Virus record (IMG/VR): IMGVR_UViG_3300023179_000312
Coordinates: 1 to 33,398 of that record
Origin: a virus
Strand: one strand, 5' to 3'
Length of the DNA stretch: 33,398 nucleotides
Below the pieces are notes generated by a model that made no database searches, was not told the origin of the DNA, and saw only the letters and a list, made by a program, of their open reading frames with translations. Shown here piece by piece: positions 30,309 to 33,398 of this stretch (the first letter of the stretch is position 1; the number at the start of each line of letters is the position of its first letter). The translations under genes were made by a program, and so were the position numbers.

Positions 30309-30503
30309 TTAATCATTTTTTAAATAAAAAAATAATAACGAAAATGAAAATATTACATACGGTATTGCATACACCCATAATGGGTATGTTATTGGTACCG
30401 GTAAGATACCAAAGATGCCCCATATACCAAATAAATGTAATGTAAACAGAATATTACTAATGAATATTAGTGCTACACAAAAATTTATAACTGTTTTTTT
30501 CAT
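30309..30503 (-). CDS. Small membrane protein (64 aa)
   Basis: Two hydrophobic segments (about 8-30 and 40-62) separated by a short loop containing a Pro pair suggest two transmembrane helices. No family recognised. Its ATG overlaps the kinase stop by 4 nt. Small two-helix proteins in phages can be holins, antiholins or superinfection-exclusion proteins; the sequence does not decide. Confidence 0.7.
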   Translation of the reverse strand: MKKTVINFCVALIFISNILFTLHLFGIWGIFGILPVPITYPLWVYAIPYVIFSFSLLFFYLKND

Positions 30504-30892
30504 ATTAGTTTTATTTCAAATCGATTTTTCATTACTTCCAATTTATCTTCAGGTACACCATGAGTGTTTACTCCACCATGTCTATTCTCAACAATAACTG
30601 AATGTACTTGGTAACCATACTGTTTAGCTAAGCTGTAATACGCATCCATTTCCCATTCTTGAGTGAATGTATTTGATACGACGATTAAATTTAAATCAAT
30701 AGCCATACTTTGCATGACTTGGGTTCTGCACCAATTATGGGCCATTTCTATTCTTGTAGGGTCAAATTTATATACGCCATCCTTCATAAAAAACATATCT
30801 GCCTCAAAATGGTATCCGCTAGTTGCTATTGTCTTAGCTAATGTACTCTTACCGGACCCTGGCAACCCTCTTAATAATATTAATTCTTTCAT
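30500..30892 (-). CDS. N4BP2-like P-loop polynucleotide kinase (130 aa)
   Basis: The Walker A motif is GLPGSGKST (residues 9-17). It is followed by the family pattern ADMFF, YKFDPTRIEMAHNWC, VVSNTFTQEWEMDAYYSLAK and GVPEDKLEVMKNRFE. This matches NEDD4BP2/AAA_33 kinases, some of which phosphorylate 5'-OH ends of nucleic acids. A 5'-kinase next to a cREC protein and an RNA ligase fits the T4 Pnkp-Rnl scheme for repairing cleaved tRNA. No phosphatase domain is fused, unlike T4 Pnkp. The start overlaps the next upstream gene's stop. Confidence 0.87.
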   Translation of the reverse strand: MKELILLRGLPGSGKSTLAKTIATSGYHFEADMFFMKDGVYKFDPTRIEMAHNWCRTQVMQSMAIDLNLIVVSNTFTQEWEMDAYYSLAKQYGYQVHSVIVENRHGGVNTHGVPEDKLEVMKNRFEIKLI

Positions 30893-31152
30893 TTTATTAT
30901 TTCTGTTTCAAATGTTCCGCATATTGTATGACTATGTCCAATATTATCCGTAAATGTAATACATTCACTATTAGTTTTACGTGATACTGAACTAGATTTT
31001 ACAATATAAACGCGTTGTTCGCTGGCTACACTATAAGTTATCTTAACTTGATGCTCGGGTAACATATCAGCTACTTTAAAGATTACCGTAGCCACTACCA
31101 TAACTACCAGAACTAATGTTAATGCTTGTAATAATTTATTTCCTATAATCAT
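30889..31152 (-). CDS. Small membrane-anchored protein, unknown (87 aa)
   Basis: An N-terminal transmembrane helix (LLQALTLVLVVMVVATVIF, about 7-25) is followed by a 60-residue strand-rich domain with two Cys (SECITF and TICGTF). No family recognised. It overlaps both neighbours by 4 nt, in a chain of translationally coupled genes from cREC to kinase. Confidence 0.7.
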   Translation of the reverse strand: MIIGNKLLQALTLVLVVMVVATVIFKVADMLPEHQVKITYSVASEQRVYIVKSSSVSRKTNSECITFTDNIGHSHTICGTFETEIIK

Positions 31153-31583
31153 ACTGTATGTTCAATTTGTACTCTAACACAATTTTGTGGCAATTTGTTA
31201 ATATGCCTGTAATTATTAATAAGACCCATAATATTAGCACTTCCAATAGCATTTGCCGAATGCGTATATACATCAACTACTGGCTTACCATCTAACCATT
31301 GCTCAACTAACCATTTAGCACAATCATAACCGGTTTTCTCAGTTATATTATTATAATCTAATTTATAGTTACGATATACATTCGTATGCCATTCTTTCAT
31401 AGCGCTATCGCCTAAATCATGGTCAAGAGAGATTAATTCAATATTCTCTAACCCAATTTCATTTACTTTGGTTATGAATTCATCATAGTTTCTTACTATA
31501 ATCCAATTAGGAATACCATCTACCCATTCGTTATTTGGATTGATCGGTGTTCTGATATCATCTAAATATATTCTTTGTTTCAT
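31149..31583 (-). CDS. cREC domain protein (cyclic-phosphate processing receiver) (144 aa)
   Basis: The sequence fits the cREC family: the N-terminal acidic pair in RIYLDDIRTP (D8, D9), the ISLDHDLGD motif (D54-H55-D56) and the late VYTHSANAIG segment. Comparative genomics has linked cREC to handling of RNA 2',3'-cyclic phosphate ends, usually beside RNA ligases and kinases. That is exactly the neighbourhood here. Biochemical proof for the family is limited as far as I know. It overlaps the next gene by 4 nt. Confidence 0.82.
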   Translation of the reverse strand: MKQRIYLDDIRTPINPNNEWVDGIPNWIIVRNYDEFITKVNEIGLENIELISLDHDLGDSAMKEWHTNVYRNYKLDYNNITEKTGYDCAKWLVEQWLDGKPVVDVYTHSANAIGSANIMGLINNYRHINKLPQNCVRVQIEHTV

Positions 31584-31584
31584 G

Positions 31585-31956
31585 TTATTTTGAATTAACT
31601 ATTTCAATTAATTTAATTAAACAAGCAAGTTCTGCTTCTTCGTAGGTTTGATAATAAACATCAATACTATTATCTTTAAAATTATCCCATATTACATAAG
31701 TAAATATGTTTTTACCATTATCATAACCACCTTCAACTAAACCAATTAAATCATACTTCTCTCTAAACCATCTAAATGCTTGTTGGTATAGTGGAGCTAA
31801 ACATCCATTTTCAGGTTGTAACTCTCTATCTGAATAACAAAAAGCATAACCAATACTATATCCCTTATCAACATCGTAATATCCTTGACAAGGTTCATCA
31901 AATCCTAGTTCTTTTAAAGCTAATGCTTGTTCGTAAGGTATAAATTCTTTATTCAT
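31585..31956 (-). CDS. Conserved phage protein, unknown (123 aa)
   Basis: The pattern MNKEFIPYEQALALKELGFD, then CLAPLYQQAFRWFREKYDL and YYQTYEEAELACLIKLI, recurs in many Bacteroidota and gut phages. Its function is not known to me. The protein is mixed alpha/beta, acidic and soluble. A class A promoter motif precedes it, so it starts the unit running through cREC, the membrane protein and the kinase. Confidence 0.82.
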   Translation of the reverse strand: MNKEFIPYEQALALKELGFDEPCQGYYDVDKGYSIGYAFCYSDRELQPENGCLAPLYQQAFRWFREKYDLIGLVEGGYDNGKNIFTYVIWDNFKDNSIDVYYQTYEEAELACLIKLIEIVNSK

Positions 31957-31970
31957 ATTATTTATTATTA

Positions 31971-32009
31971 TACTTAAAGATAAGGAAAATATTTCATATT
32001 TCCAACCGA
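31971..32009 (-). promoter_or_regulatory. Class A promoter motif
   Basis: Minus-strand block GGAAATATGAAATATTTTCC followed by TTATCTTTAAGTAT, 18 nt before the ATG at 31956. It is almost identical to the copy at 30258-30297. Confidence 0.6.
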
Positions 32010-32024
32010 AATGTTTACTTTTAA

Positions 32025-32732
32025 TTAAAAACTTGAACTTCCTTTTTTATTTCCTCCATTACCTTCAATTCTTTCTTCGTGATGATCTTGAGGTAATGTT
32101 AAACATTTTATAGGTCTGTTATTTAACAGAGATACTATCTTATTTACTGAATAAGGTTCCATTACGTTACCATCGCATCCAACATCCATTGCTCTACCCT
32201 CATGTATTTTTAAATGTGCTGGTAAATGAACATGCCCATGTACGTGCATTACGCCGTCATTCATGTTATGCCAACTTGCAATAGGATAATGTGACAATAT
32301 AAAATCATAATCACCCCTGTATAATGTTGTACCAGGATAAATAGAAATACTTAATCTTAGATATTGATTTACAGAACTAAATAATCTTTGTATATTATCT
32401 TTATTACGTTCAATATGGTGATCATGATTGCCTAACACCAGGTGAATGTTTTTACATACAATTCTGCTCCTAAACTCCTCGATATTTTCAAATCCACCAA
32501 AAGAAAAATCACCTAAATGGAACAAAATATCATCTTCTTTAACAACATTATTAATAGAATTAACGATATAATCATTCATATGGCTTAGGGACTTAAAGTC
32601 ACGTGTTTGTTTAACAGGTACATTACCATTTACATCTTTCCAATTACTTACACTGCGACAAATATTTTTGTGGCTATAATGCGTATCAGATGTAAAGAAT
32701 ATATTTTGTCCATTCTCTAAATTTAGTTTCAT
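32025..32732 (-). CDS. Metallophosphoesterase (235 aa)
   Basis: Motifs in order: FTSDTHYSHKNI (D-x-H), LGDFSFGG, LGNHDHH, LSHYP and HVHGHVHLP. These are the metal ligands of calcineurin-like phosphoesterases. The 'THYSHKNI' opening is typical of the small phage and bacterial branch often annotated as phosphoesterase or YfcE-like. It differs clearly from the enzyme at 16443. ATG at 32732 was chosen because the Met at 32756 overlaps the upstream gene. Substrate unknown. Confidence 0.92.
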   Translation of the reverse strand: MKLNLENGQNIFFTSDTHYSHKNICRSVSNWKDVNGNVPVKQTRDFKSLSHMNDYIVNSINNVVKEDDILFHLGDFSFGGFENIEEFRSRIVCKNIHLVLGNHDHHIERNKDNIQRLFSSVNQYLRLSISIYPGTTLYRGDYDFILSHYPIASWHNMNDGVMHVHGHVHLPAHLKIHEGRAMDVGCDGNVMEPYSVNKIVSLLNNRPIKCLTLPQDHHEERIEGNGGNKKGSSSF

Positions 32733-32733
32733 C

Positions 32734-33398
32734 TTATTTCTTTTTAAATTGTTCAAACCATATTACTAAAAGTTCTCTAACTGATAAATCATCTTTGAGA
32801 TTACAATATTTTGCAAACTCAATCATATCTTCCTTACTATACTTATTCTTGTCTTGTTCTTGTTGCCATTTAGCACTTTTGATAAAACCAAGTTTAAATG
32901 GTCCAATGTGATTATTGGGTACAATTGGGTTTTCTATTTGAAATTCTTTAAATAATCTTTCAGCAGCTTCTTCAAGTGTTTCTTGTTTAGTTTCATCTAA
33001 TGGACCACAATCACAAGTTATAGTATGACCACAATAACATTTAATTTGTTTAGGTTCTTCTTTTGGAATGATGATTTTATATTGTTTATTAACCTCATAG
33101 TAGTTACCTTTTGTTATTTCATCTACATAAACTTCATTAGTTTTTTTGAAAATGTCTACTTTATCTATTTCAACCATCTCACAACTTGGATTCTTAACAA
33201 ACCATTCTAAAAACTCATCATCAATAGCTTGTACACCATCTTTGATTAAATCTTGGTCTGTGGTTAGGATTATTTTACATCCTTCATCTATATAAATAAA
33301 ACCAGAAGATAAAATTAAAACTTTACCATGTTTAGGGTCTATTTTACATTCTATAACTTTTTCAATATGATTAATCCAAGTTTTATCTCTATCATTTG
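32734..33398 (-). CDS. Conserved phage protein, 5' partial (at least 220 aa)
   Basis: The frame is open to the right window edge, so the true start lies outside; the internal Met at 33177 is not the start. The upstream part contains AIDDEFLEWFVKNPSCE, a motif common in Bacteroidota phage proteins of unknown function. The middle holds a short Cys-rich patch (CYCGHTITCDCG) that could bind zinc. The C-terminal 60 residues (KQETLEEAAERLF, KLGFIKSAKWQQEQ) are a familiar helical tail in the same group. No enzymatic motif is seen. Confidence 0.82.
   Translation of the reverse strand, partial: NDRDKTWINHIEKVIECKIDPKHGKVLILSSGFIYIDEGCKIILTTDQDLIKDGVQAIDDEFLEWFVKNPSCEMVEIDKVDIFKKTNEVYVDEITKGNYYEVNKQYKIIIPKEEPKQIKCYCGHTITCDCGPLDETKQETLEEAAERLFKEFQIENPIVPNNHIGPFKLGFIKSAKWQQEQDKNKYSKEDMIEFAKYCNLKDDLSVRELLVIWFEQFKKK

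Noticed and set aside
1-33398. CRISPR array, integrase or attachment sites.
   Set aside because: No regularly spaced direct repeats and no recombinase gene were seen; the tRNA array has no attached partial duplicate of a tRNA 3' end beside an integrase.

Overview
The window is an AT-rich (roughly 30% GC) segment of a large tailed phage genome. The contractile-tail baseplate genes (gp25-, gp6- and gp5-like) mark a myovirus. A DUF4494 protein, promoter boxes close to the Bacteroidota TAnnTTTG element and the general style of the small proteins point to a Bacteroidota (probably flavobacterial) host. Every convincing gene is on the minus strand, so transcription runs from high to low coordinates.

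Layout from high to low coordinate. (1) 33398-26203: accessory and nucleic-acid metabolism genes. These include two metal-dependent enzymes (a metallophosphoesterase and a SpoT/Mesh1-like HD hydrolase), an N4BP2-type polynucleotide kinase, a cREC receiver protein and an RNA ligase with an N-terminal OB-like region. The kinase, cREC protein and ligase look like an RNA end-repair set. There are also several small proteins. (2) 26187-20327: an RNA-gene island. It holds a tmRNA (ssrA) with an unusual 25-residue tag frame, a small membrane/coiled-coil protein gene, an approximately 860-nt structured non-coding RNA candidate of the kind known from phage tRNA arrays (GOLLD/ROOL class, not assignable by eye), a Met-anticodon tRNA-like element, a 40-codon gene with a terminator, and then 25 tRNA or tRNA-like genes. 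The tRNAs cover all twenty amino acids. Several spacers between them fold into hairpins, some capped by GNRA tetraloops. (3) 20284-14031: a GIY-YIG endonuclease, a DUF458/RNase H-like protein, a YkuD-like probable lysis protein, thioredoxin, hypoxanthine phosphoribosyltransferase, a second metallophosphoesterase, unknown small genes and a UvdE-type UV endonuclease. (4) 13914-11104: a ClpP-like protease, an HD hydrolase, a membrane/coiled-coil protein and a gp55-like late sigma factor. (5) 11085-1: the tail/baseplate module, interrupted by a GIY-YIG/NUMOD3 endonuclease immediately behind gp6.

Two recurrent upstream motifs suggest two promoter classes. One (minus strand TATCTTTA or TATATTTA followed by AGTAT, preceded by a TTTGAAAT-like block) lies before metabolic genes, tRNAs and the large RNA. 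The other (ATAATTAT followed by an A/T pair and TAAA) lies 10-23 nt before structural, lysis and endonuclease genes and may be the late promoter read with the gp55-like sigma factor.

Taken together, the phage carries its own decoding and ribosome-rescue RNAs next to genes that could mend cleaved RNA. That suggests it anticipates host codon mismatch and/or tRNA-cleaving defences. Family calls were made by reading the sequence; no database search was run.
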